Shown piece by piece: positions 7,617 to 15,944 of a stretch of 64,000 bases of DNA. Positions within the stretch are counted from its first letter, which is position 1; every line of letters starts with the position of its first letter. This DNA comes from Flavobacterium sp. ZT3R18 (GTDB lineage: Bacteria > Bacteroidota > Bacteroidia > Flavobacteriales > Flavobacteriaceae): positions 33,159-97,158 of the forward strand of contig NZ_VJZS01000002.1 in the NCBI RefSeq assembly GCF_007097385.1. The letters run 5' to 3'. The notes beneath the pieces were generated by a model that made no database searches, was not told the origin of the DNA, and saw only the letters and a list, made by a program, of their open reading frames with translations. Position numbers and translations under genes: made by a program.

Positions 7617-9890
7617 CTAGTTGAGATTCAAACTCGCCTTGAACATTCTCAATTCTTCCCAAGTGAATTTGTCACCGTATTTTTCCTTTAGCGGAGAAAC
7701 AGATTCTTCTTTATAACCCGCAAAGGCCTCGGTAAGTGCAGTCACTTTGTCTGCGGGCAGGACTTCGTTGATGGTAATGACTTTGGATTGAATCAACTTG
7801 GTTAAGTGTGACAAAATGGTTTCTTGAGTGAACTTGCGGATGGTTGCGATTTCCTGAACGGTTTTCTTTTCTAACCACAGCTCATGGGTTTCCTGCACCG
7901 TCGATTTTTTGGGTGCTGCTTTGGCGGTTTTCTTGGGTGCGTAGCGTTCGGCATCTTTTTCGTCCTCGATCAGTGTGATGTTGGCTTTCTTGAAATCTTC
8001 GATGACTCGGTTCATCTTTGTTGATTTGTAAAGTTTTATTTCATCCGAGGTTAGTTTTTCTTTAGAGATGGTTTCACCTTTTACCAGCGTGGCGACCATC
8101 AATTTGGCTTTCATCAGTTGGAGCACTGCCTTGGTTTGCAAATCGTCGAGTAGTATTAGTTCGTCATAAAAGGCTTTGGCTTTTTTGAGTCGTTTTACTT
8201 CTTCGAGTTTCCAGAGGATTTCATACACCAACTTGTCCATGGGATCCATGAAGTAATTGAAGGCTGCGTTGATACGATCCGAAATATGGCTGAATTCCAA
8301 CTGTTCGCTGTGGAACAACTTGTCTAACTGCACCAAAAACTTAGAAGACGGGTCTAGCAATTGCCAAATTACCCCGGCTTGATTTTTCGCCCAAGCGGAG
8401 TGTTTTGATTTAGCTGAATTTTCGGCATCTTCGTTGTAGCTGAACTGGTGGTTGCGCCATTCTTGTGCCAACTCGTTCCACTCGAAACTGTTTTTCAGAT
8501 AGTTGAGAATAAAATTTTTGGTTTCTCGTTTTAAGGCATTCGCCAAAGCTTCTTCGGAGGCTTTGTTCTCGGCGTAATCCATCACGTCCTGATCGTTTGA
8601 AATACCATTCATTCGCAACGGAGACAGCAAAACAAGCCCGTTTAAGGAACGTAAACGCGATAATGCCACATACGCCTGTCCGGGCAGGAAAACTTGCGAT
8701 ACATCGAGCGCAGCTTTGTCAAAAGTCAATCCTTGGCTTTTGTGCACCGTAATCGCCCAAGCCAACTTGATGGGGTAATGCACAAAAGTGCCCAAAATCT
8801 CCTCCTCTATTTCCTTGGTCATCTCGTTTACGGTGTAGCGAATGTTTTGCCATTCGTACTTGTCGACTTCAATGGTTTTGTCTTCATCCGGAAAATGCAC
8901 CCAGATTTCTTTTTGGGTCATCGATTTGACAATTCCCATTTTTCCGTTGAAATAATTTTTATCTGGAGACAAATCATTTTTTACAAACATAATCTGTGCG
9001 CCTACTTTCAGCTGTAGATTGGGATCTACCGGATATATTTTTTCTGGAAAATCGTCTGTGATTTCCGGTTTGAAAGTTACCTGTTTTCCTTCTAAGTCTT
9101 CGAGCGATTGGGCGTTCATCACATCGGCTTTGGCATTGTGCGTGGTCAGCGTGATATAGCCTTTGTTGGCTTTCAAGTCAAAATTGGGTTTTACAAATTC
9201 GTTCAGCATTTGTATATCCGTTGGCGTAATCTCATTGTTACGCAAATTATTCAAAACCGAAATGAAACGATCATCGGTCTGACGGTAAATTTTGGACAAC
9301 TCGATGTACAAAGGCGGATACTGCTGAATGACGTGTGCGTGGAAGAAGAATTTTCCTCTGTAATAATTGCGAAGCGTACGCCATTCTTCGTCTCGGATAA
9401 TAGGTGGTAACTGTAATAAATCTCCTATAAACAATACTTGAACACCTCCAAACGGAGACGATTTCCTGCGAACGGTTTGCATCATATAATCCATAGCGTC
9501 TAGCAAATCGGCACGTAACATACTGACTTCGTCTATGATAAGCAATTCCATATTGCGAATAACCGCGCGTTTTTGTCCGCTCATTTTGAAATGTCGGCGC
9601 AAAGTGGCTTTGGTTTCAAACTTGGTCGTATCCGAAAACTGAGGAGCCGAATTATCAGGTATAAATCCACCGAAAGGCAATTGAAACATCGAGTGGATCG
9701 TCACTCCGCCCGCATTCAACGCAGCAATTCCAGTAGGTGCCACCACAACGGTATTCTTGTGTGTGGTCGCAATGATTTCCTTTAAGAGTGTGGTTTTACC
9801 CGTTCCCGCTTTCCCCGTAAGAAAAACAGATTGGTGGGTTTGATTGATAAAACGGAGGGCATAAGCAGCGGCTTCGGATAGGGTTTGCAT
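7617..9890 (-). CDS. PIF1-like helicase with C-terminal helix-turn-helix
   Basis: 757 residues. Superfamily 1B helicase: Walker A GKAGTGKTT at about residue 26, PTGIAAL (motif Ia), Walker B LLIIDEVSML near 114, and the C-terminal motif AITVHKSQGLTFDKAALDVS near 385, followed by AYVALSRLRSL, the PIF1 and RecD signature. After residue 450 comes a long helical region, and the last 90 residues contain an HTH-like domain (WLEKKTVQEIATIRKFTQET) of the kind found at the end of RecQ. It should unwind DNA 5' to 3', acting in replication or repair. This two-part architecture is common in Bacteroidota. Single gene; the structured RNA candidate lies just beyond its 3' end. Confidence 0.9.
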   Translation of the reverse strand: MQTLSEAAAYALRFINQTHQSVFLTGKAGTGKTTLLKEIIATTHKNTVVVAPTGIAALNAGGVTIHSMFQLPFGGFIPDNSAPQFSDTTKFETKATLRRHFKMSGQKRAVIRNMELLIIDEVSMLRADLLDAMDYMMQTVRRKSSPFGGVQVLFIGDLLQLPPIIRDEEWRTLRNYYRGKFFFHAHVIQQYPPLYIELSKIYRQTDDRFISVLNNLRNNEITPTDIQMLNEFVKPNFDLKANKGYITLTTHNAKADVMNAQSLEDLEGKQVTFKPEITDDFPEKIYPVDPNLQLKVGAQIMFVKNDLSPDKNYFNGKMGIVKSMTQKEIWVHFPDEDKTIEVDKYEWQNIRYTVNEMTKEIEEEILGTFVHYPIKLAWAITVHKSQGLTFDKAALDVSQVFLPGQAYVALSRLRSLNGLVLLSPLRMNGISNDQDVMDYAENKASEEALANALKRETKNFILNYLKNSFEWNELAQEWRNHQFSYNEDAENSAKSKHSAWAKNQAGVIWQLLDPSSKFLVQLDKLFHSEQLEFSHISDRINAAFNYFMDPMDKLVYEILWKLEEVKRLKKAKAFYDELILLDDLQTKAVLQLMKAKLMVATLVKGETISKEKLTSDEIKLYKSTKMNRVIEDFKKANITLIEDEKDAERYAPKKTAKAAPKKSTVQETHELWLEKKTVQEIATIRKFTQETILSHLTKLIQSKVITINEVLPADKVTALTEAFAGYKEESVSPLKEKYGDKFTWEELRMFKASLNLN

Positions 9891-10057
9891 TTGGCGTATA
9901 GATTTAGAGAGCTAAAATAAAGGAAAAATATAGAGTGATTAGTGAATAGTGATTGGTGATTAGCATAGAAAACGAAAATAAGGCTAAAGTATTTTAAAAA
10001 ATCATTCATTTCAATTATTATAATCTGCGAAATCTGCGTGCCACTTTTTTACTTAAA

Positions 10058-10163
10058 ACCATAGCCAACTCCCGATAATTATCGGGATCAACCGTTGGAA
10101 ACAATAGATAATAATACCAAAGATTGAAAAACAATACCCAAGGTTAAAACCTTGGGCTATGGT
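10058..10163. repeat. Nested palindromic repeat unit
   Basis: Outer arms AACCATAGCC and GGCTATGGT enclose two palindromes: CCCGATAATTATCGGG at 10071-10086 and CCCAAGGTT-AA-AACCTTGGG at 10137-10156. It occupies part of the 422-base gap between the OmpH-like gene and the helicase. It resembles REP-type elements of Flavobacterium. The rest of that gap holds nothing I recognise. Confidence 0.7.
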
Positions 10164-10254
10164 ATTCTTAACCAATTCTTTCAAGAATAAATTGTTCAAA
10201 GGCTATTGAACTCGGCTAATTTTTTTTACAAATCACTTTTAACTGAACATAAAC

Positions 10255-10296
10255 AAAAAAACCTTCATCTTGAATAAGATTGAAGGTTTTTTTTAT
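10255..10296 (-). terminator. Terminator of the OmpH-like gene
   Basis: An inverted repeat of about 16 bp (AAAAAACCTTCATCTT with AAGATTGAAGGTTTTTT), with a T run on the minus strand, 17 bases past the gene. Confidence 0.85.
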
Positions 10297-10312
10297 TTGT
10301 GCAAACAAAAAA

Positions 10313-10867
10313 TTACTTTTTAACTTCTTCTGTTTTAGCAGTCGATTTGTATTTTTCGTTCAATAATTTCACGATGTCTTTTGTGATGTCGTATTTCTCT
10401 TCAGCATACAAGATCGATGCAGCATCACCTGTACCGTAGATATAAGCATATCCTTTCTCTTTACCGTATTCTTTGATGAATTTTTTAACCCCTTTTACAA
10501 GAGAATCCATTTCTTTTCCGCTTTCTTGTTGCAATTGCATTTGCAAACCTTGTTGCGCTTGAGCCAATTGCTGCTCTCTACGTTGCAATTCTTGACCATT
10601 TTTTTGAGCCCATTCTTGTCCGTTTGCTTGAGCATTACGTTGAAAATTAGCCGCATCTTGTTTGAATCTATTGATTTCTGCTTCCAATTGTCTTCCTTTT
10701 TCGGCAGCTTGACCTTTGTATTTTGCTTCTAGGTCTTTAGTTTCGGTATATTCTTTCATCAATTCAGCTGTATCAACATAAGCTGTTTTTAATTCTTTCA
10801 CTTCTGCTGCTTTATCACAAGAAACAAGTGATATTGAAATTGCGATAAATAATAATGCTTTCTTCAT
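10313..10867 (-). CDS. OmpH/Skp-family outer membrane chaperone-like lipoprotein
   Basis: 184 residues from the start at 10867 (MKKALLFIAISISLVSCDKA). The N-terminus is a lipoprotein signal with a lipobox ending in SC. A start five codons earlier is possible but lengthens the n-region without need. Residues about 45-120 form a long Gln- and Glu-rich coiled coil (KYKGQAAEKGRQLEAEINRF), the Skp tentacles. The ends (TAYVDTAELMKEY, and GYAYIYGTGDAASILYAEE with DITKDIVKLLNEKY) match the OmpH beta-body. Skp escorts unfolded outer membrane proteins through the periplasm. The lipid anchor is seen in many Bacteroidota versions. Single gene with its own terminator. Confidence 0.9.
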   Translation of the reverse strand: MKKALLFIAISISLVSCDKAAEVKELKTAYVDTAELMKEYTETKDLEAKYKGQAAEKGRQLEAEINRFKQDAANFQRNAQANGQEWAQKNGQELQRREQQLAQAQQGLQMQLQQESGKEMDSLVKGVKKFIKEYGKEKGYAYIYGTGDAASILYAEEKYDITKDIVKLLNEKYKSTAKTEEVKK

Positions 10868-11115
10868 TTTGATGTATTTCAAGTTTTTTAAGTATGGATG
10901 ACAAAAATATAAAAAAATAGATAGTATTAGTAAAAAGTTTCAAAAATGCTACTATTTTATTGTAATCAATTTTAATTATTAATAAAGATAAATGGTATCA
11001 AAAAAAGCTATTAAAAACGGGTTTAAAAGCTCGCTTCTAAAGCACGAATCGAAATAATCGAATAATTACCCTAGAAAAACCAAAATAAACGTATTAAAAC
11101 AGCTTAAAATGCGTT

Positions 11116-11964
11116 TTAGTCGTTTTTAAGGATGTAAATGTGTGATGAGTATTCTAAATTTCGCTTGGCTTTCCAATTCGACAGCAATCCGATAAAAAAA
11201 GCTTTGATATAATTCATTTTCCCCGTTTTGTATTTTTCCGAAAGTAAGCTCACATAAAAAGAATCAAATTTCATAGGAAGCACTTTTTCGAGCTTCATAT
11301 TTTCCTTTTCGAAAAGTTTTTGAATCGCTGTTTTCGAGAAATGCCAAAAATGAATCGGCACATCATAAGCGGCCCAAAAATGTCCATAATGTTTTGCATC
11401 GAAAGATTTGAAATTTGGAACCGCAACAATCAAAGTTCCGCTAGGTTTTAGCAAACGTTTTAATTCCTTGATTTGTTCCTCCAAATTGGGAACGTGTTCC
11501 AAAACGTGCCACATCGAAATTACATCGAAAGTATGATCTTCTAATTCCGAAGTTTTCTCGACAAAGGAAACGCCCTTGCTTTTTGCAATGGCTTTGGCTT
11601 TATCACTTGGCTCTACTCCTACTGTTTTCCAACCGTCATTCTTTGCCACTGATAAAAAATCTCCTGTTCCAGCACCAATGTCCAAAATCAACCCTTTTGA
11701 AGGTTGATAAGAGTTGATTAAATTCAATTTATTTTTTAAAGCAATATTTTTCACAAAATGGTATGCTTTCTCAAACAGAGACCTTTTTGAATCGGTATGT
11801 GAAATATAATCGGCGCTTTCGTAGTACTTGCCTAAAACATCTAAACTAGGTTGTGGATGGGTAATTAACATGTCGAGTGTTTCATCATGATACAGCTCGA
11901 AAGTTTCTTGGGAAACCGAATAATCTTTTACTTGTAGAAAATGCTTTTTGTTTGTAATGTCCAT
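11116..11964 (-). CDS. Class I SAM-dependent methyltransferase
   Basis: 282 residues. The SAM-binding motif LILDIGAGTGDFLSVAKNDG is near residue 93, the acidic VGVEPSD motif near 116, and FDVISMWHVLEHVPNLEEQI near 146, typical of UbiG/UbiE-like Rossmann methyltransferases. The C-terminal half carries AYDVPIHFWHFSK, found in many glycan- and lipid-modifying homologues of this group. There is no membrane segment. The substrate is not evident. It is transcribed alone, between the OmpH-like gene and the acetyltransferase. Confidence 0.88.
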   Translation of the reverse strand: MDITNKKHFLQVKDYSVSQETFELYHDETLDMLITHPQPSLDVLGKYYESADYISHTDSKRSLFEKAYHFVKNIALKNKLNLINSYQPSKGLILDIGAGTGDFLSVAKNDGWKTVGVEPSDKAKAIAKSKGVSFVEKTSELEDHTFDVISMWHVLEHVPNLEEQIKELKRLLKPSGTLIVAVPNFKSFDAKHYGHFWAAYDVPIHFWHFSKTAIQKLFEKENMKLEKVLPMKFDSFYVSLLSEKYKTGKMNYIKAFFIGLLSNWKAKRNLEYSSHIYILKND

Positions 11965-12218
11965 TTTTGTTTTAAATAAATAATTTCAGCCCTTGCGTAC
12001 AAAAAGCTGAAAAAGAAATTCTTTTTTAATTAATAATATTGCGCAGCAATTGAATTACCACAATCATTCTAGTACTTCTCGGTTTTAAACCAAAAAAGGT
12101 GTTCGTTTTAAAACAGTGCCAAATAACACTCTCGTTTTTATAAATAGTCTTAAGAAAGTGATTTACAATCTTTACAGCCAACACTGAAAACTGCGACTGA
12201 AAACTGAAAACTGAATAG

Positions 12219-12701
12219 TTACCCATTGTCTTTATACTCCCTTTCCCATCTTATTTTTACGGCCGAAATTTTATCATTTTCTATCCGACTATTTTGATGC
12301 ACTAAAAAACCGTTTTTTGTATAAAACCCTAATGGCGACAAATAAGGCTCCTTATTTTGTTTCAAATCATTTTGATGATCGATTACCCAACCATTCAAAA
12401 CCAATTTATTCTTTTTCAATTCATCCAGCAAAAGTATTCCAAATCCTTTTGCCTGTATTTCTGAATTGATGATAATTCCAAACCAATCTTCGGCTTCACG
12501 AAAAAAAGTAAAAGCCCAACCTACTATTTGATTTTGATCATCAACTACTAAATAATGTTTTTTATTAGAAAGGCCGTCAAGATAATTCTCAAATTCGAAT
12601 AATTCATTATAACCAATTTTTTCTGGATATTCCGAATTCCAAAGTTCAAAAACCGATTGTTTTTGATCTAAAGTTAAACTCGTAGTTTGAATAATTTTTA
12701 T
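12219..12701 (-). CDS. GNAT-family acetyltransferase with a non-ATG start
   Basis: 160 codons in one open frame on the minus strand. The product reads as a GNAT N-acetyltransferase: HYLVVDDQNQIVGWAFTFFR (beta strands 2-3), WFGIIINSEIQAKGFGILLL (beta4, acetyl-CoA loop region with QAKGFG), and LGFYTKNGF near the C-terminus. No ATG, GTG or early TTG exists in frame. The frame opens after a TAA with ATA AAA ATT ATT CAA, where homologues would be expected to begin MKIIQ. Either ATA is used as start or the ATG was mutated and the gene is decaying. The acetyl acceptor is unknown. Confidence 0.65.
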   Translation of the reverse strand: MKIIQTTSLTLDQKQSVFELWNSEYPEKIGYNELFEFENYLDGLSNKKHYLVVDDQNQIVGWAFTFFREAEDWFGIIINSEIQAKGFGILLLDELKKNKLVLNGWVIDHQNDLKQNKEPYLSPLGFYTKNGFLVHQNSRIENDKISAVKIRWEREYKDNG

Positions 12702-12754
12702 TTAAAAAAAATAGTATAAAGAGATTTGTCAACAAATACGGGCGTTGCGAGCAT

Positions 12755-12770
12755 AGTTTCACGTGGAACA
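12755..12770 (-). other. parS site 1
   Basis: AGTTTCACGTGGAACA: one mismatch (first base) from the inverse of the ParB-binding consensus TGTTCCACGTGAAACA. Upstream of the acetyltransferase gene. Confidence 0.85.
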
Positions 12771-12970
12771 AAATGATTTCAAATTGAAGATTAACGATTT
12801 TTGATTTTAGATTTAAAATCCTCAGCAAATCGTTTAAGTTAAAAAATCAGCATTTAACCCTTAAGATACAATCCCAAAATAGACTTAAAACAAACATTCT
12901 ATCAATCGAAATAAATCTCAATTCAGAATAAATCAAAAATCGTTAATCTTCAATCTAAAATCAAAAATCT

Positions 12971-14842
12971 CTATCTTCCCATATAAATCAAAAGCACCGA
13001 AACATCGCTAGGAGAAACTCCGCTAATTCGGGAAGCTTGAGAAATCGTCACAGGTCGAATCTTGCTTAATTTTTGTTTCGCTTCTATCGACATCGATTTG
13101 ATTTTATTGTAATCAAAATTTTCAGGGATCTTTACATCTTCGAGTCGTGTTAGCTTGTCGGCATTGTTTCTTTCCTTTTCGATATAACCCGAGTACTTCA
13201 CTTGAATTTCGGCTTGCTCCAAAATTTCCTGATCCAGATTATTTTCTGCTACGTACTCAGCAACCTTCTCAAACTTCATCATATCCTCCAGATCAATTTG
13301 CGGTCTAGAAAAAACTTTAAACAATTTATCGCCTTGATGAATCAGCGCCGTATCTTTCGATTCTAAAATAGGATTGGCCTCCGCAACAGAAACACTCGTC
13401 TCTTTGAAGAAAGCCACCATTTTTTCGGATTCGTTTAATTTATGCTCCATACGTCTCAAACGCGCTTCTGATGCCAAACCAATTTCATACGAAAGCGGCG
13501 TCAATCTAAAATCGGCATTATCTTGTCGCAACAACGTTCTGTATTCTGCACGTGAAGTAAACATACGATATGGCTCCTCTGTTCCCTTCGTAATCAAGTC
13601 GTCAATTAAAACACCAATATACGCTTCGTCTCTTTTCAAAATCAACGGAGCTTTTTCGTGCGCTTTTAGATGCGCATTGATTCCCGCCATCAAACCTTGA
13701 GAAGCGGCTTCTTCGTATCCTGTCGTTCCATTTATTTGTCCGGCGAAATACAAACCTTCAACCAATTTGGTTTCCAACGTATGCTTTAATTGTGTTGGCG
13801 GAAAGTAGTCGTATTCGATAGCATAACCCGGACGAAAGAATTTCACGTTTTCAAAACCAACAACAGAGCGCAACGCTTTAAATTGAATATCCTCCGGCAA
13901 AGAAGTTGAAAAACCATTCACGTAAACCTCACAGGTATTCCATCCTTCTGGCTCCACAAATAATTGGTGGCGTTCTTTATCCGCAAAACGATTAATCTTA
14001 TCTTCGATAGAGGGGCAATATCGCGGGCCTATACTTTTTATTCTTCCGTTGAACATTGGAGAACGATCAAAACCTTCTCTCAAAATATTATGCACTTCAA
14101 GAGAAGTGTACGTCATGTGACAAGACTTTTGAACAGCCAATGGTTTCGTTAAATCCGAATACGAAAATTTATCCGGTTTTGCATCTCCTTTTTCCTCGTT
14201 CATTTTCGAATAGTCCAATGATCTTCCATCCACTCTTGGCGGCGTTCCCGTTTTCATTCGACCCGCTTCAAAACCTGCCTGAATTAAATCTTCGGTAATT
14301 CCATACGCGGCACTCTCCCCTGCACGACCTCCGCCGAATTGTTTTTCTCCAATATGAATCAAACCATTCAAAAAGGTTCCATTGGTCAAGACAACCGATT
14401 TGGATCGAATCTCCACTCCCAACGAAGTTTTGATTCCTTTTATCTTTCCATTCTCAATGATCAACCCTTTGACCATTTCTTGGTAAAAATCAAGATTCGG
14501 AGTTCCCTCCAACATCATTCTCCATTCTTCGGCAAAACGCATACGGTCACTTTGAACTCTTGGAGACCACATAGCAGGTCCTTTTGATTTATTCAACATC
14601 TTGAATTGAATCGCTGTTCGATCCGAAACAATTCCGGAGTATCCACCAAGCGCATCGATCTCACGAACAATTTGCCCTTTGGCAATTCCCCCCATGGCAG
14701 GGTTGCAAGACATCTGTGCAATGTTCTGCAAACTCATCGTCACCAGCAAAGTTTTGGAACCCAAATTTGCCGCTGCCGCCGCCGCTTCAGAACCAGCGTG
14801 ACCCGCTCCCACCACAATTACATCATACTCTTCTAAAAACAT
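12971..14842 (-). CDS. mnmG: tRNA uridine-5-carboxymethylaminomethyl modification enzyme MnmG
   Basis: 623 residues, the full length of MnmG/GidA. The FAD-binding Rossmann motif DVIVVGAGHAGSEAAAAAAN is at residues 7-26. The family signatures MSCNPAMGGIAKGQIVREID and RVDGRSLDYSKM are present, as is the C-terminal helical MnmE/tRNA-binding domain ending in ISQASRISGVSPSDVSVLLI. With MnmE it modifies U34 of certain tRNAs using methylenetetrahydrofolate and NADH. Both flanking gaps contain parS sites, which fits the frequent position of gidA close to replication origins. Confidence 0.98.
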   Translation of the reverse strand: MFLEEYDVIVVGAGHAGSEAAAAAANLGSKTLLVTMSLQNIAQMSCNPAMGGIAKGQIVREIDALGGYSGIVSDRTAIQFKMLNKSKGPAMWSPRVQSDRMRFAEEWRMMLEGTPNLDFYQEMVKGLIIENGKIKGIKTSLGVEIRSKSVVLTNGTFLNGLIHIGEKQFGGGRAGESAAYGITEDLIQAGFEAGRMKTGTPPRVDGRSLDYSKMNEEKGDAKPDKFSYSDLTKPLAVQKSCHMTYTSLEVHNILREGFDRSPMFNGRIKSIGPRYCPSIEDKINRFADKERHQLFVEPEGWNTCEVYVNGFSTSLPEDIQFKALRSVVGFENVKFFRPGYAIEYDYFPPTQLKHTLETKLVEGLYFAGQINGTTGYEEAASQGLMAGINAHLKAHEKAPLILKRDEAYIGVLIDDLITKGTEEPYRMFTSRAEYRTLLRQDNADFRLTPLSYEIGLASEARLRRMEHKLNESEKMVAFFKETSVSVAEANPILESKDTALIHQGDKLFKVFSRPQIDLEDMMKFEKVAEYVAENNLDQEILEQAEIQVKYSGYIEKERNNADKLTRLEDVKIPENFDYNKIKSMSIEAKQKLSKIRPVTISQASRISGVSPSDVSVLLIYMGR

Positions 14843-14891
14843 TTTCTTATGTATTAATCCTTTTTAAAGGAATTGTGAAATTTCAAAATAA

Positions 14892-14907
14892 CGTTCCACG
14901 TGAAACA
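14892..14907 (+). other. parS site 2
   Basis: CGTTCCACGTGAAACA, one mismatch (first base) from the consensus. 50 bases upstream of the mnmG start. Confidence 0.88.
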
Positions 14908-15009
14908 ATCTAAACAAACCAACTTAATTCTAAAACATCAGCATATTGATTAAGGTGTGATCTTAGCAAAATAAACATACGTCTCTTCTATGTTTTTTAT
15001 ATTCATTGC

Positions 15010-15409
15010 CTTCGACAGGCTCAGTCAACGAATATAAAAAAATACAGAAATAAAACCACCAATTGAACGTGACTTTTACGCTTTTTTATCCGTTGCTTCG
15101 ACAGGCTCAGTCTGCGAATAAAAAAAAATCAAAAATAAAATCACCACTCCTACTTAACGTTTACACTTTTTTCATTCATCGTCTTCGACAAGCTCAGGCT
15201 ACGAATTAAAAAAAATCATTTCAAAACTCTAGCACTAACAAAGCAACTTTTAAACTGTTCCACGTGAAACAATTCAAACACCTTTAAACATGACTGTCTT
15301 CTAAATATATTTGCCAAGTACTAAAAACCACCTACTAATTAAAATATCATATCGTACAAAAACACACATGCCATTTGCTTTTTACATTCGTAGACTGAGC
15401 TTATCGAAG
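15010..15409. repeat. Four dispersed CTTCGACA-GCTCAG repeats
   Basis: CTTCGACAGGCTCAGTC at 15010 and 15096, CTTCGACAAGCTCAGGC at 15183, and an inverted version (GACTGAGCTTATCGAAG) at 15393-15409. Each is followed or preceded by a CGAAT element and an A-rich run. This is a known type of dispersed repeat in Bacteroidota, as far as I recall. They fill the 680-base gap between mnmG and ybeY, which holds no gene, together with parS sites 2-5. Confidence 0.8.
15256..15271 (+). other. parS site 3 (perfect)
   Basis: TGTTCCACGTGAAACA, identical to the consensus, in the mnmG-ybeY gap. Confidence 0.95.
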
Positions 15410-15426
15410 GCTGCGAATGTTAAACA

Positions 15427-15442
15427 CGTTCCACGTGAAACA
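15427..15442 (+). other. parS site 4
   Basis: CGTTCCACGTGAAACA, one mismatch, same variant as site 2. Confidence 0.88.
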
Positions 15443-15472
15443 ATTCGTTTTTAAAAATTATAAAAAATAGAA

Positions 15473-15488
15473 TGTTTCACGTGGAACG
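15473..15488 (-). other. parS site 5
   Basis: TGTTTCACGTGGAACG, inverse orientation, one mismatch. It is 30 bases from site 4. Confidence 0.88.
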
Positions 15489-15524
15489 TATTGTTATTTT
15501 ATATAATTTTGATTTCTTTTTCGC

Positions 15525-15944
15525 TTACTGTTCCACGTGAAACATAGTTAGTTTTTCTTCTTCTTTGCTGCGCATTACCGTCTCGTCCGCTTCTGACTTG
15601 TCTTTATAACCGCAGTAGTGTAACAGTCCGTGAACCAAAACGCGTTTCAACTCTTCGTTGAAACTGGTGTTGTAATCTTTGGAATTGTCTAAAACTCTTT
15701 CGACAGAAACAAAGACATCGCCGCTTATTTCGTTACCCATCGTGTAATCAAAACTGATGACATCAGTAAGCGTGTCGTGATCCAGATACTCTACATTGAT
15801 TTTATGCAGATACTCATCGTCGCAAAAAATATAATTAATTTCTCCCTCGCTCTTGTTTTCCGAAACTATTACAGCGCTTAACCAAGTAGCTATAGCCTCT
15901 TCGTTGTCTAAAGTAAAGTCGGATTCGTAATTAAAATTGATCAT
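15525..15944 (-). CDS. ybeY: Endoribonuclease YbeY (rRNA maturation factor)
   Basis: 139 residues, normal for YbeY. The zinc motif VLVHGLLHYCGYKD near residue 109 supplies two histidines and an Asp; the third ligand of the classic HxxxHxxxxxH is Asp here, as is usual in Bacteroidota. LTDVISFDY near residue 60 is the second family signature. It processes 16S rRNA ends and helps ribosome quality control. Its start overlaps the stop of the DUF4175 gene by four bases (ATGA), so the two are cotranscribed. The C-terminal residues MFHVEQ are encoded by parS site 6. Confidence 0.95.
   Translation of the reverse strand: MINFNYESDFTLDNEEAIATWLSAVIVSENKSEGEINYIFCDDEYLHKINVEYLDHDTLTDVISFDYTMGNEISGDVFVSVERVLDNSKDYNTSFNEELKRVLVHGLLHYCGYKDKSEADETVMRSKEEEKLTMFHVEQ
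15529..15544 (+). other. parS site 6 (perfect), inside ybeY
   Basis: TGTTCCACGTGAAACA, identical to the consensus, overlapping the last codons of ybeY. On the coding strand it reads ATG TTT CAC GTG GAA CAG before the stop. Confidence 0.95.

Noticed and set aside
7477..7662. 61-codon minus-strand frame over the structured RNA
   Set aside because: It overlaps a strongly folded element and the helicase 3' end and shows no protein signature.
12026..12226. 66-codon frame after the acetyltransferase
   Set aside because: Low-complexity product without motif, overlapping the acetyltransferase stop region.
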